The notes below the pieces were generated by a model. The model was not told the origin of the DNA, did not search any database, and saw only the letters and a program-made list of their open reading frames with translations. The translations under genes were made by a program, and so were the position numbers. Shown piece by piece: positions 47,401-53,640 of a DNA stretch of 64,000 bases (positions within the stretch are counted from its first letter, which is position 1; each line of letters starts with the position of its first letter). The DNA is from Brachionus manjavacas (lineage: Eukaryota; Rotifera; Eurotatoria; Ploima; Brachionidae), in NCBI GenBank assembly GCA_019054805.1, contig JAHQIY010000004.1, positions 496,001-560,000 of the forward strand. Reading direction: 5' to 3'.

Positions 47401-47765
47401 CTCTTCCAAGAATCAAGTGCTCGTCTTCTTTTAATTCATTATACTACAAATTTCTTGATTAATGCCATCGCTCATTTAAAATGGTATTTACTATCCTAAT
47501 TTGAATTCTCAATTATCTGCCATTTTGATTAGCAGGCAGTGCTACCTAAAAATAGATAAAAGTAATAATGATGTCTTTTACAAAAATTTAAATGCTACGA
47601 ATAATTAAACTTAAGTGATTTAGCTGGGAATGAACTTACTCTTTCAATTAGAGTCATGTAATTGGCAAATATGGCGAGGATGTTGTCCAAATTCGATTCC
47701 AGCAGACTAGAATCAACGAGCAGGGAATCGCTAATCAAATTTGCATAGGTCTCAACTGTATCCAT
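20370..47765 (-). CDS. BLOC1S4: BLOC-1 subunit 4 (cappuccino) homologue, four exons
   Basis: A subunit of BLOC-1, the cytosolic coiled-coil complex that sorts cargo toward lysosome-related organelles. Exons 47640-47765, 20692-20793, 20519-20647 and 20370-20465, all joined in phase 0, encode 150 aa. Exon 1 gives MDTVETYANLISDSLL and a Leu/Asp-rich helix; exon 2 ends LEELYKKLDHLE; exon 3 continues IFVNCLKQSCAKLEHNTELA to FIDSKLFAK; exon 4 ends DLEDGASLNK. The order YA..L, then IYxxIDxLExFV, then a Glu-rich coiled coil, then LFSK and an acidic tail matches what I recall of vertebrate BLOC1S4. It is shorter at the N terminus than the human protein. The link of exon 1 to the rest across 26.8 kb rests on phase and homology; cDNA evidence is needed. 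Reading through intron 2 instead of splicing gives a premature unrelated tail. Confidence 0.72.
20519..20647 (-). CDS. BLOC1S4: BLOC1S4 exon 3
   Basis: 43 codons between a TTTCTAG acceptor and an AAA/GTAGTA donor. The introns on either side are 44 bp (20648-20691) and 53 bp (20466-20518), both GT-AG, typical of very small metazoan introns. Confidence 0.7.
20692..20793 (-). CDS. BLOC1S4: BLOC1S4 exon 2
   Basis: 34 codons from acceptor TTTTAG/AGC to donor GAA/GTAATG. Heptad-like Leu/Gln/Lys composition, ending in the conserved YKKLDHLE that pairs with the vertebrate IDRLE segment. Confidence 0.72.
20800..21719. other. A/T-rich intronic sequence, nothing recognised
   Basis: Homopolymer-rich. 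Short minus-strand frames at 21154-21366 have the Phe/Ile/Lys/Asn composition expected by chance. No terminal repeats found. Confidence 0.4.
22456..22680. mobile_element. TTAA-flanked miniature element, piggyBac-like (left end deleted)
   Basis: The right end reads, on the minus strand, TTAACACTAGAAGCACCAAC followed by GAGTCAAAATGACTC. The left end has TTAA then the same GAGTCAAAATGACTC block, about 11 bp shorter. GAGTCA/TGACTC is itself a palindrome. Its CACTAGAAG...ACC start resembles the 28165-28576 element. Confidence 0.5.
23128..23356. mobile_element. TGCGAGGAACGAG inverted-repeat miniature element, copy 1
   Basis: TGCGAGGAACGAGCG at 23128 and, inverted, TGCGAGTAACGAGGCG at 23341-23356. 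The same arrangement occurs at 56435-56671 with similar length (229 and 237 bp) and shared internal GCAAATAAAAC. GC-richer than the surroundings. Confidence 0.6.
24146..25580 (+). mobile_element. Solo LTR copy 2, itself split by LINE B
   Basis: TGTTAAGACCC at 24146 to 24264, and 25485 to ...GACTTTACA at 25580, about 215 bp in total, homologous throughout to 2228-2443. Flanks GTTT (24142-24145) and GTTA (25581-25584) are a 4-bp target duplication with one change; removing the LTR restores the LINE A frame with GTTA. Confidence 0.85.
24265..25476 (+). pseudogene. I/Jockey-like LINE RT fragment (LINE B) inserted in the LTR
   Basis: Flanked by an 8-bp duplication ACTTATTA (24257-24264 and 25477-25484). 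RT motifs in order: SVFLDISKAFDRVWHDGL (motif A), AGVPQGSVISPLLFSIYIND (motif B), and LLFAEDLVTF where the catalytic second Asp region FADD is FAED, then TIKFLGIILDK. The C-terminal end VPLVTRLVKEYIAVISP corresponds to the minus-strand fragment at 43800-44180. Multiple stops; inactive. 3' tail TAATAATAA. Confidence 0.88.
26140..26738. mobile_element. 599-bp GGTGACC-rich inverted-repeat transposon
   Basis: 114-bp terminal inverted repeats (26140-26253 and 26625-26738) differ at two positions, start GGGTCTCCCCCAATAGGTGA, and are flanked by a perfect 8-bp duplication AATTTTAC (26132-26139 and 26739-26746). GGTGACC or GTGACC in one or other orientation occurs about twenty times, in the arms and the interior. 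Non-autonomous: no credible ORF (the frame at 26605-26820 reads through the arm). An 8-bp duplication fits hAT, P or Merlin-type transposases; the ends do not decide. Confidence 0.95.
26747..28160. other. A/T-rich intronic sequence, nothing recognised
   Basis: Short frames at 27386-27598 and 27861-28076 have chance-like composition and no conserved motif. No terminal repeats identified. Confidence 0.4.
28165..28576. mobile_element. 412-bp TTAA-flanked miniature element (piggyBac-like)
   Basis: TTAA at 28161-28164 and 28577-28580. Ends CACAAGAAAGACCGG and, inverted, CACCAGAAAGACCGG: 15 bp with one mismatch. TTAA duplication with a CAC/CCC-type start is the piggyBac pattern. No coding capacity. 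Confidence 0.8.
28770..29010 (+). pseudogene. Second copy of the 13100-13390 coding-like repeat
   Basis: Matches 13195-13390, including ACTTATATGATCAATTAAAT and the downstream GTTAAATTTAA block, but with a frameshift that destroys the LYDQLNGLLDVKR reading. Shows that the 12510-13292 sequence is dispersed. Confidence 0.6.
29197..29800 (+). pseudogene. Penelope-like element remnant: GIY-YIG endonuclease region
   Basis: The frame reads CDSNCDATGIVNKIKCEKC, SEFYVGESTWSVR (stop) RILEYSNSIKK, then CSEVSIPINLHSL and SVRKPAEADLN. This is the GIY-YIG-type endonuclease layout of Penelope-like retroelements: a Cys pair, FYVGET, R-x-HxxSI, HF/NLxGH and a final R..E. GGTCGAAACGCGTCGG at 29780-29795 is the 3' flank phrase commonly seen after such elements. 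The upstream RT is lost. Confidence 0.7.
30050..30256 (+). pseudogene. CR1-like LINE RT fragment
   Basis: Reads KMFGSLYKTYVRPHLEYALQ, AWCPYNSKDIKCLEMVQRRA and TK, the block just after the RT thumb that in the intact copy is LYKSFVRPLLEYG...QRRATK. Open over about 68 codons, truncated both sides. Confidence 0.85.
30300..31945. other. A/T-rich intronic sequence with a LINE-like 3' hairpin
   Basis: Mostly unrecognised. GGGCGAAAGCCC at 30951-30962 is a GNRA tetraloop hairpin next to A-rich sequence and may be the 3' end of a LINE. 31060-31150 gives broken coding-like DESILDADDIDEAVVVTRG, possibly another MULE-type N terminus. Confidence 0.3.
31954..32384. mobile_element. 431-bp hAT-like miniature element
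   Basis: Ends CAGAGTTAATTAAAAGTC and, inverted, CAGAGTTGTTTAAAAGTC, with further AAGTCCGGACTTT words in both arms. Flanks GTTTTAAG (31946-31953) and GTTTTAAA (32385-32392) are an 8-bp duplication with one change. CAG ends plus 8 bp is the hAT pattern. A fragment of the same end is at about 35115-35160. Confidence 0.8.
32393..35230. other. A/T-rich intronic sequence, nothing recognised
   Basis: Includes the frame at 32763-33059, which has no conserved motif and chance-like composition. A GC-richer island at 34715-34810 (TGTTAGCGTGCGCTCCCTGC) is unassigned. Confidence 0.35.
35240..35540 (+). pseudogene. Zinc-ribbon transposon 3' end, copy 1
   Basis: NESKTCEKCGLIMKKKNIFY and CDNC then stop: a C-terminal CxxC...CxxC ribbon. 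This and about 250 bp of downstream sequence recur at 55083-55378, where the upstream part resembles a MULE/SWIM-type C terminus. Confidence 0.5.
35505..35735 (-). pseudogene. I/R1-like LINE RT fragment
   Basis: The minus strand reads RISAEKSCPVVFSKSKKESG, then YGNRIVSQKEIKFLGIKFDS: the segment after the catalytic FADD box in I/R1-like LINEs. Same family as 40665-41130 and LINE B. Confidence 0.75.
35962..36052 (+). repeat. Shared 3' tail family, copy 1
   Basis: TATGTGGCTTAAAGGAATGA then CTAAGTC...CATCCCAACCGTCCAAGAC...CCCAAATTATTTTTTAAATA. Homologous tails at 41428-41522, 43702-43790, 44566-44640 and 53547-53640. Ends in (A/T)AATAAATAAA. Probably the 3' end of a LINE family or a SINE. Confidence 0.65.
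37244..38486. mobile_element. 1243-bp TA-flanked transposon (AGGTGCCCC ends)
   Basis: Terminal inverted repeats AGGTGCCCCAAGTCATAAAC plus ACTA at both ends, about 25 bp without a mismatch, flanked by TA at 37242-37243 and 38487-38488, the Tc1/mariner type of duplication. The interior holds broken coding-like sequence, e.g. LWNRFWRALEMYQSGASYQN at about 37819-37878 on the plus strand, which could be a transposase remnant, but no DDE motif is legible. Confidence 0.8.
39270..40145. mobile_element. 876-bp GGTTTAA-family transposon, non-autonomous copy
   Basis: Starts GGTTTAAAATTTTGTGTTCG, ends in the inverse (GGTTTCATTTTTTGTGTTTG), and is flanked by ATTT at 39266-39269 and 40146-40149. Shares arms with 16696-18600 but has a different middle: an internal inverted repeat (39455-39550 against 39675-39835) built of GTACTTTTT words around a GC-rich hairpin (39625-39650). 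Confidence 0.85.
39625..39650. other. GC-rich hairpin inside the 39270-40145 element
   Basis: CAGGGCTCCG, loop, CGGACCCTG: a stem of about nine pairs with one bulge, strikingly GC-rich against its surroundings, at the apex of a larger foldback. Confidence 0.6.
40665..41160 (+). pseudogene. I/R1-like LINE RT fragment split by an LTR-like insert
   Basis: The left part MKISAEKSCSVVFSKYNKES, LNLKIYGNRIVSK ends at 40779. The right part from about 41083 resumes with the RFLVIKFDFK block that follows directly in the related minus-strand copy at 35505-35735. Confidence 0.7.
40780..41070 (+). mobile_element. Candidate solo LTR, 291 bp
   Basis: Starts TGTAATGCCTCGCGTGAG and ends ATCTTTACA, at the point where the LINE frame breaks. 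The flanks CAAA/AAAA are compatible with a short duplication but are low-complexity. Only one copy in the window. Confidence 0.45.
41180..41345 (+). pseudogene. Unidentified broken coding fragment
   Basis: Reads NIDMDIDIVVTDSKKTNMKN, TIDTKCSMIQKHCENC and stops. Asp-rich and Cys-containing. Likely part of a mobile-element protein; family not recognised. Confidence 0.25.
41428..41522 (+). repeat. Shared 3' tail family, copy 2
   Basis: TGTGGTATCAAAAATCAATC...GGTTGAAAGGAAAGACTAAG...CCGGCCAAGACTTCACCTAA and AAATAAATAAAAT. Best match to 53547-53640. Confidence 0.7.
41525..43230. other. A/T-rich intronic sequence, nothing recognised
   Basis: Long homopolymer-rich stretch with no motif, repeat end or coding signal that can be supported. 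Confidence 0.4.
43235..43440 (+). pseudogene. Tc1/mariner transposase fragment
   Basis: RKRLLSINDRQKRRTWCKHI then, after a gap, DVLPWCTRSPDLN: the segment leading into the catalytic domain and the LPWPPYSPDLNPIE box of the DDE domain. Internally deleted and frameshifted. The opposite-strand frame here is a shadow. Confidence 0.65.
43702..43790 (+). repeat. Shared 3' tail family, copy 3
   Basis: GTGGCTGAAAGCGAGAATTA...CATTCCAAACAGCCAAGGGA and AAATTATTTTTTAAATAAATAAA-type end. Abuts the minus-strand LINE 3' end. Confidence 0.6.
43800..44185 (-). pseudogene. I/Jockey-like LINE RT C-terminal fragment
   Basis: The minus-strand frame reads NNKPASLYKALIDSILDYNF, LQKLRVIQNTVVRCILKLAH, NISKIDHRLSNLLENYLRNA and VPLTKRLVSEYQRG: the C-terminal end also present in LINE B at 24950-25300. 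Open for about 130 codons, 5' truncated. Confidence 0.85.
44310..44640 (+). repeat. GC-rich repeat with shared 3' tail, copy 4
   Basis: A GC-rich 250-bp segment (e.g. GGTAGCCGTTGCACGCACTA) leading into GTTGGGCTAAAAAGAAGGAC...CTGTCCGAGGCTCTCC...TTATTTATTATTATTATT. The position of the conserved tail suggests the 3' UTR of a LINE or a SINE. TAATGTAAACATTACATT at 44539-44556 is a palindrome. Confidence 0.5.
44731..45180 (+). mobile_element. TTGAAGT miniature inverted-repeat element, copy 3
   Basis: TTGAAGTTTATGATTATGGT at the left and the inverse TTGAAGTTTATGATCGAATG at the right; body homologous to 14014-14492. Confidence 0.75.
45480..46063 (+). pseudogene. CR1-like LINE 3' end
   Basis: NMLEKVQERATKLVDDFHSA, EYEERLKQLSIDS, a frameshift, RRVRGDLIQFFKIIHGYERV, then SRHTLLINRIVPIWYKFPNE and LNSLKAQLDEW, ending in an ACTACTACTACTACC tail. 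Same family as 6857-8332. Confidence 0.85.
46064..46500. repeat. Right end of GGTTTAA family plus duplicated locus, copy 1
   Basis: 46064-46205 resembles the right arm of 53063-53456 with an internal deletion and ends CACAAAAATCAAACC. From 46157 (AATTCAGCAGTGGATACATC) to about 46360 the sequence recurs at 46993-47420, where it carries about 250 bp of extra sequence. Confidence 0.6.
46474..46894. other. 421-bp presence/absence segment
   Basis: The flanking sequence is found uninterrupted at about 51300-51490 (junction at 51401-51406). Here 421 bp lies between two copies of a CCGAA-ending, roughly 20-bp imperfect direct repeat. It has broken coding-like pieces (DITGAQVVISFQPSKITR; VRPNKATKALF). 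Either an insertion, or ancestral sequence deleted from the 51.4 kb copy by recombination between the short repeats. Confidence 0.55.
46985..47420. repeat. Duplicated locus, copy 2
   Basis: Matches 46150-46360 at both ends (AATTCAGCAGTGGATACATC; ACTCTTAATTGAACAAAACA), with 47076-47320 extra in this copy. That extra part contains GAGCTACCATAGGCGACCTC, echoed at 52575-52600. Confidence 0.6.
47640..47765 (-). CDS. BLOC1S4: BLOC1S4 exon 1
   Basis: ATG at 47765 followed by 42 codons, ending LIER before a GTAAGT donor. Acidic-hydrophobic helix YANLISDSLLVDSSLLESNL. The frame remains open upstream without another ATG close by, so the start is reasonable but not certain. Confidence 0.65.
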
Positions 47766-48405
47766 GGCGAGTTGTGACAAAAAACAAATCCAATTTTCAA
47801 AATAGATGTAACTAAAACTCGTGATGAAATATTTATTTTTCTAATCAACTATATGTGCTTTAAAAAACAACCTTTTGTTAGACAAAAGTGCAACACAAAA
47901 AATAATTATTTAAATGATAATGTTGGAGTGGGTTGAAAGAAAGCTGAGATTTTTTTCTAATTCTCTTTTATCGATTTTAATTTTATTTATTTAAAAAAAA
48001 AGAAAATAAAATCGATTTAAATAAATGTTTCCTTTCAATTCTATGCTAGATTTTAATTAATTAGCTTTTTTGTAATTGAAACGAGCTTCTTTAGTCCGCA
48101 AGCTACTGAAAAAAAGCAATTTTTGAAAATTGATTAAAAATGTATTATTTTGACAACTTCAGTTTGAGTAAAATCAAAAATCTTAAATTTCCGATTTAAA
48201 TCCATTAAATTATATTTAGCACTGTTTAAATTTTAAATTCAATTAAAATAAATTAAAAACTCATGAACACTTTATGAGCAAAATCAAAATTTTGTGTTAA
48301 AACAATTCATAAAACAATTTATGACTCTTTCAATTAGTAAATGTCCTCTGATCTCACTATTCAAACGTATTCTTTTTAAACAAAAATAATAAATTTAATT
48401 TATCT
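47766..48405. other. BLOC1S4 5' flank, nothing recognised
   Basis: A/T-rich sequence that should include the BLOC1S4 promoter; no distinctive element seen. Confidence 0.35.
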
Positions 48406-48409
48406 GATT

Positions 48410-49490
48410 TTTTTCTTAATTTATTTTTGTTTCTTCTATTTATTTTACTTTTTTTTTATTCTGACGAAGCATTAGCTCGGTACAGATTTAAAAATAAATA
48501 TATTTAAATAAAATATTTTAAACCTTATTTATCCCTGTTTAAGTATTTTTATTTTTTTATCTAATTTAAAATTAAAAAAAAAATTATTTTAATTTCTTCT
48601 ATTTTATTTCACTTTTTTTTATTATAAAGGAGCATTAGCTCGGTACAGATTTAAAAATAAATAAATTCAAATAAAATATTTTAAACCTTATTTATCCCTG
48701 TTTAAGTATTTTTATTTTTTTATCTAATTTAAAATTAAAAAAAAAATTATTTTAATTTCTTCTATTTTATTTCACTTTTTTTTATTATAAAGGAGCATTA
48801 GCTCGGTACAGATTTAAAAATAAATAAATTCAAATAAAATATTTTAAACCTTATTTATCCCTGTTTAAGTATTTTTATTTTTTTATCTAATTTAAAATTA
48901 AAAAAAAAATTATTTTTGTTTCTTCTATTTATTTTACTTTTTTTTTATTCTGACGAAGCATTAGCTCGGTACAGATTTAAAAATAAATAAATTTAAATAA
49001 AATATTTTAAACCTTATTTATCCCTGTTTAAGTATTTTTATTTTTTTATCTAATTTAAAATTAAAAAAAAAATTATTTTTGTTTCTTCTATTTTATTTCA
49101 CTTTTTTTTATTATAAAGGAGCATTAGCTCGGTACAGATTTAAAAATAAATAAATTTAAATAAAATATTTTAAACCTTATTTTACCCTGTTTAAGTATTT
49201 TTATTTTTTTATCTAATTTAAAATTAAAAAAAAAATTATTTTAATTTCTTCTATTTTATTTCACTTTTTTTTATTATGAAGGAGCATTAGCTCGGTACAG
49301 ATTTAAAAATAAATAAATTCAAATAAAATATTTTAAACCTTATTTATCCCTGTTTAAGTATTTTTATTTTTTTATCTAATTTAAAATTAAAAAAAAAATT
49401 ATTTTAATTTCTTCTATTTTATTTCACTTTTTTTTATTATGAAGGAGCATTAGCTCGGTACAGATTTAAAAATAAATAAATTTAAATATA
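48410..49490 (+). repeat. 163-bp satellite array, about seven units
   Basis: GCATTAGCTCGGTACAG recurs at 48469, 48632, 48795, 48958, 49121, 49284 and 49446, that is every 163 bp (last 162). Each unit includes ACCTTATTTATCCCTGTTTA and an A/T-rich remainder. Two unit variants alternate irregularly (CTGACGAAGCATT and ATTATAAAGGAGCATT/ATTATGAAGGAGCATT). Confidence 0.97.
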
Positions 49491-49657
49491 ATAAAATATT
49501 TTTTCCATTTGTCTATTGAATTTTCTTTTATATTATATATCGTACTTATATTCAAATGTGTGAAAAGCTTATTAAAAATAGAATTCAATTTTATTATATT
49601 CACACTAATTTAAGATTCTTACTTCTGTCAATTAATTACAATATTAAATAAAAAGGG

Positions 49658-49850
49658 CATTGTGAATTTTGGAACAAAGAACAAAAATAAAATTTTTAAT
49701 AAAAAGCCAATAATTGTTCTGCAAAATGTATCAGCTGATACAAACTTTGTACCACTCAATTTTAGTCTCTGCAAAAACTCTGCAAGTCTGCAAAGAAGTA
49801 ATTACTTTTTAAAATGTTCGTTTTTGTTCTATGTTTCAGAATTCACAATG
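49658..49850. mobile_element. 193-bp foldback element (CATTGTGAATT ends), copy 1
   Basis: Ends CATTGTGAATTTTGGAACAA and, inverted, CATTGTGAATTCTGAAACAT. The middle has TGCAAAATGTATCAGCTGAT and CTCTGCAAGTCTGCAAAG, shared with 50506-50805. Confidence 0.75.
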
Positions 49851-50505
49851 TCAATAAAATTTTCAAATTTAATTTTTAGTACAAAAAAATAAAAAAAATA
49901 ATTTTTTACAATGATAGATCTTTTAATCATAAATAAAAAAAAAACTTTTTATTTATAATTTTTATAAAATTATTGCAAAATCTTTCATAATTTTTTCACC
50001 TTCTTTTATTTTTTTATGTAGCAAAATTATATAATTATTGAAAACTGACATTCTTCCAGGAGGAGTAAAACTCACAAGACAAGAATGAAGCTGGATCTGA
50101 AGGCAAATTAAAGTTTCAGATCAAATTATAAGATCAAAACGATCATTTAAAATTAAAAAACTTTTTTAATATAATTTTTTTTTTTTGAAAAATAATTTAG
50201 GAGTTTGACTCCAGGGCGGTTTAATCCCTCTTTTCAACCCCCTTATTAGTAAAGTGAAGGTGTTTTTTGGATTAAAAATTTAAAAAACTCTTCTCAATGG
50301 TTTTTGGAACCTTTTTATTAATCTAATGATTTTGATAATATTTAAAAAAAATTAAACATTTCTTGACATGTAAAGTCTAATAATGGTTCATAATCAAATT
50401 AACATCTAAATGATTGATCTCTAATTTATTTAACAAAAACAATCAACAATTTAAAAAATTATTCAACTGAGAATGGAATCATTATTTATACCTATTAGTT
50501 GAGGG

Positions 50506-50805
50506 CATTGTGAATTTTGGAACCAAGAACAAAAATTTTAAAATGAAATAACTTTTTTACCATGAGTCTGCAAAATGTATCAGCTGATACAAACTTTCTA
50601 CCACCGAAACTGTCTCTGCAATTTGAATTTAATGATTTTCTAATACATTTAGTTCTTCGCAGACTTGCAGAGTTGTTTCAGGGACAAAGTTTCGGTGGCA
50701 CAAAGTTCGTGCCAACTGATACATTTTGCAGAGCAATTTTTAGAATCACAGTAAAAAAAGTAATTACTTTTAAAATGTTTGTTATTTTCTTTGTTCCATA
50801 ATTGA
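50506..50805. mobile_element. 300-bp foldback element, copy 2
   Basis: Same left end and TATCAGCTGATA palindrome as 49658-49850. The two halves are inverted copies over most of their length (GTACCACCGAAAC-type words, GAAACTTTGTCCCTGAAACA on the other arm). Confidence 0.75.
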
Positions 50806-51299
50806 AGATAAGCTGATGATCAAATGAAACGTGGGGTCTATTACATGTTTGAGGAAGGACTTAGTCATTCTTTTCCTTTTGTGTAATTTCTATCTTGCTA
50901 TTTCTTCTTTCTTTCCTGATCTGTCCAATCTTCAAACATATTGTACCTGTTATGACTTTAACAAATAAACAGATAAATAAAATAAAAAAAATCAATTTTT
51001 TTTGGTTCCCAAATAGATTTTAAATACCACTAAAAATTTTATAAAAAAAAAAAAATTCATGAAAACACGGGGATTAAATTTTATTTTGCATTGATTTTTT
51101 TTTTTAAAATTTGAAAATAGAAGTTTTTTAAAAAAAAAGTTTTTTATATTTGCACTAATATTTTCACTAAAAACTTTTCAAAGAGTTTATCTTTAGATAT
51201 TAAAAAAAATCTTTAATTTAAACGAAGACGTGAGCTATATGAAAGAACCCTGGAGCAAACAAAAAAAAACACAATTGATAAATTATGTTTTTTATATTA

Positions 51300-51500
51300 A
51301 TACCTATTTTGAACAGTTGATTTAAAAATTTGAATTTAATTTTAGTGAAAAATGCAAGATGATTCTAAATTATCTAATGTTTATTAAATTATCATTTTTT
51401 GCCGAATATTTAAATTTATTCTTTCTACCAGGAGAAAACGAATTTTTGGAAATACTAAGGAACTGTGGACCATCTGTTGAATCCTTTAAAAAAAAGAAAA
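51300..51500. repeat. Copy of the 46380-46985 locus lacking the 421-bp segment
   Basis: Runs from TTTTGAACAGTTGATTTAAA through GCCGAATATTTAAATTTATT to GGAAATACTAAGGAACTGTG, parallel to 46380-46473 plus 46895-46985. The joined reading is coding-like (EYLNLFFLPG then ENEFLEILRNCGPSV). Confidence 0.65.
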
Positions 51501-51604
51501 AAGTCAATTTTTTTTCTTTTTAACATAACATGGTTGTTTAATATATAAATTTTCTTATCTCCATGAAATTCAAAGAAAATGTTATGTTCAAATCATGATG
51601 AGTA

Positions 51605-51690
51605 CACAATAACTTCAGGTGTATCCTGAGGCTCATTAATTAGGCCTTTTTTTTCAAATGTGTATTTAATGATTTTTCTGAAAATAATAA
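51605..51690 (+). pseudogene. Reverse transcriptase motif B fragment
   Basis: Reads TSGVS (stop) GSLIRPFFSNVYLMIF, corresponding to the SGVPQGSxxGPLLFNVYxNDF box of LINE RTs. Very short and mutated. Confidence 0.45.
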
Positions 51691-51694
51691 AACA

Positions 51695-53060
51695 AATAAT
51701 GTTCATGATAGAGAATTAATAAAAAATAGCGAAATAACATTACAGATAATGATGTGGCAAAAAATAGAGACAACTTAAATTAAAATCAAAATTGTTAAAT
51801 AGAAAAAATATTAGAGAATTATTTATTATTTTATTAAAACAATAATTTGGAAAATACCCGCGCAGGTTGCAACGGAACTAAGCTATTCCTTTCAGTCAAA
51901 TGTTTAAATTTTTTTTTGATTATTATTTTTATTTCATAATTAAAAAAACTCTAAATTAAATTTTACTTCAATGAAAAATGGCATAATGAACCAAGGAACA
52001 ATACCATTCATTCTCATCAAAAGTTTTTAACAATTTTAAATTGTTCAATTAGATCTCTTATTAAGGTGAATTTTAATAAAGTAATTGCATTAGTTTATTT
52101 TTAATTAAATTAAAAAATGTCAGCTGCGCGAAAATTTTATTTTTTATTAATATTTTTTAGTTCCTAAGTAAATAAAGATGTAAATAAATTTAAAAAAAAA
52201 TTTAAATTTTTGTTTTAAACTTTCTGGACAAAAACTAGACAAAATTTTAGAAAGCTCTTTTAGAAATTACTAACGCTGGTTAGTTGGGGGTCAGGTTTTT
52301 GAAAATATATTAATTTTATTTTAAAAAAGTACATAAATTTCCAAATTGAAAGACATTAATAGTTACCAAAATATTTTTGCTTTGTAGAATAAAACAAGCT
52401 ATTTCTCAATTTGATAAAACATTGAAAATGTCAAAATATAAAAAATAGTAAATTAATTAAACAAATTCACTTGAAACTAACAATTTTTAAAAAAATAAAA
52501 AAAAATTATTTCTAAAAATTGATCACAAAATCTTATCAAGTTCTCTTATTTCTTTAATTTTCCTTTTATTGCGTAGTGTGCTACCAAAGGCGATCTCCTA
52601 GAGATGAAATGTTATTTTTTATTAGGTCTGATCATTTTTCCATTTTCATCCCATGGAAGCTTTTTCTTTCCACCCAACGTGGTCCTGTAGATCAAGGTCA
52701 GTTTTAATATAATCAATTAGAACCAGGTCTTATTTAGTTTGGTAAAATACATAGCAATCCATCAGAGCATAATTATACTCAATTACAGTTGGATCGATTG
52801 GATAGACAGAGTGAACTTTTTTAACTTTTTAGTAGGAACTCTATTAAAAAACATATTTTTACTCCTGTAAATATTCAATTAGCTCAAACAAAGTTTTAAA
52901 AGATATAGATGTAAATCCACGAGTCTCAACTCAAAATTCAAAAAAGGTAAATACAGAAAAAAAGACTGAAACAGTATCAAAGAAGAGAGGAAGGAAAAAC
53001 TTTCATAGGATGAAAAAAAAAATTAATAAATGAAAAAATTGTAGAGTAGTTTATTTCAAA
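51695..53060. other. Mostly unrecognised sequence
   Basis: 52600-53030 is less A/T-biased and gives broken Lys/Arg-rich coding-like pieces (KKRGRKNFHRMKKKIN), probably an old mobile-element ORF. The remainder has nothing recognised. Confidence 0.3.
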
Positions 53061-53062
53061 AA

Positions 53063-53456
53063 TAAAAAAATATTGAAAATTCTTTTTTAATTTTTAAATA
53101 ATTCATTTATTTATTTTTTCCCGAGCAAAAGCTCACTCAAAAAATCTTCTTATAAAATTTTGACTTTAGTGATAATTTACTTTCGTTTGGTGCTTTTTAG
53201 CAAATACTCAAGTGATAAAAAATTGAAAACAGAGCTAGAAAGTTTTTTAGACTACAAATATTATCTTAAGGATCATCATATCACAAACCTAAAGTCATAA
53301 AAATTCATAAAAAAACACCAAGTTTTTCATGCTTGCAATATAACTTAAAATTATTTTCTTTATTTGAAACTGAAAAAAACATTTTAAACATCGAACTTTT
53401 TCAATGTTATTTCAAAATTGGATACATTTTGTAATTCAAACACAAAAAATTAAACC
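53063..53456 (-). mobile_element. GGTTTAA-family element, truncated copy
   Basis: The right end CACAAAAAATTAAACC at 53456 and the full right arm match 18140-18600. The left side breaks near 53063, within the CCCGAGCAAAAGCTC region. Confidence 0.8.
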
Positions 53457-53546
53457 ATTTCTTAACAAAAATTTAGTATTAAATTTTAAAACAATTTTGA
53501 AATAGTGAGAATCTAGAAGTTGCAAAGTAAATTTTGATTTTTTTTT

Positions 53547-53640
53547 TTTGTGGTATCAAAAATTAATCATGTGGCTGAAAAGAAGGACTAAATCTGCATT
53601 TCAAATGGCCAAGGCTTCGCCTAAATTATTTTCAAAAAAA
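53547..53640 (+). repeat. Shared 3' tail family, copy 5
   Basis: TGTGGTATCAAAAATTAATC, GTGGCTGAAAAGAAGGACTA, GGCCAAGGCTTCGCCTAAAT, then a long A run. Confidence 0.75.

Larger units (their letters stand above)
20794..47639 (-). other. BLOC1S4: BLOC1S4 intron 1 (26.8 kb), composed of nested mobile elements
   Basis: GTAAGT donor at the exon 1 end and TTTTAG acceptor before exon 2. The space between is occupied by at least a dozen identifiable transposon insertions and satellite-like sequence, with no other host gene recognised. If the exon link is wrong, this is simply an intergenic repeat block and exon 1 belongs to another gene. Confidence 0.6.

Noticed and set aside
48410-49490. CRISPR-like regular repeats
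   Set aside because: Units are contiguous 163-bp tandem copies without unique spacers in a eukaryotic, A/T-rich context.
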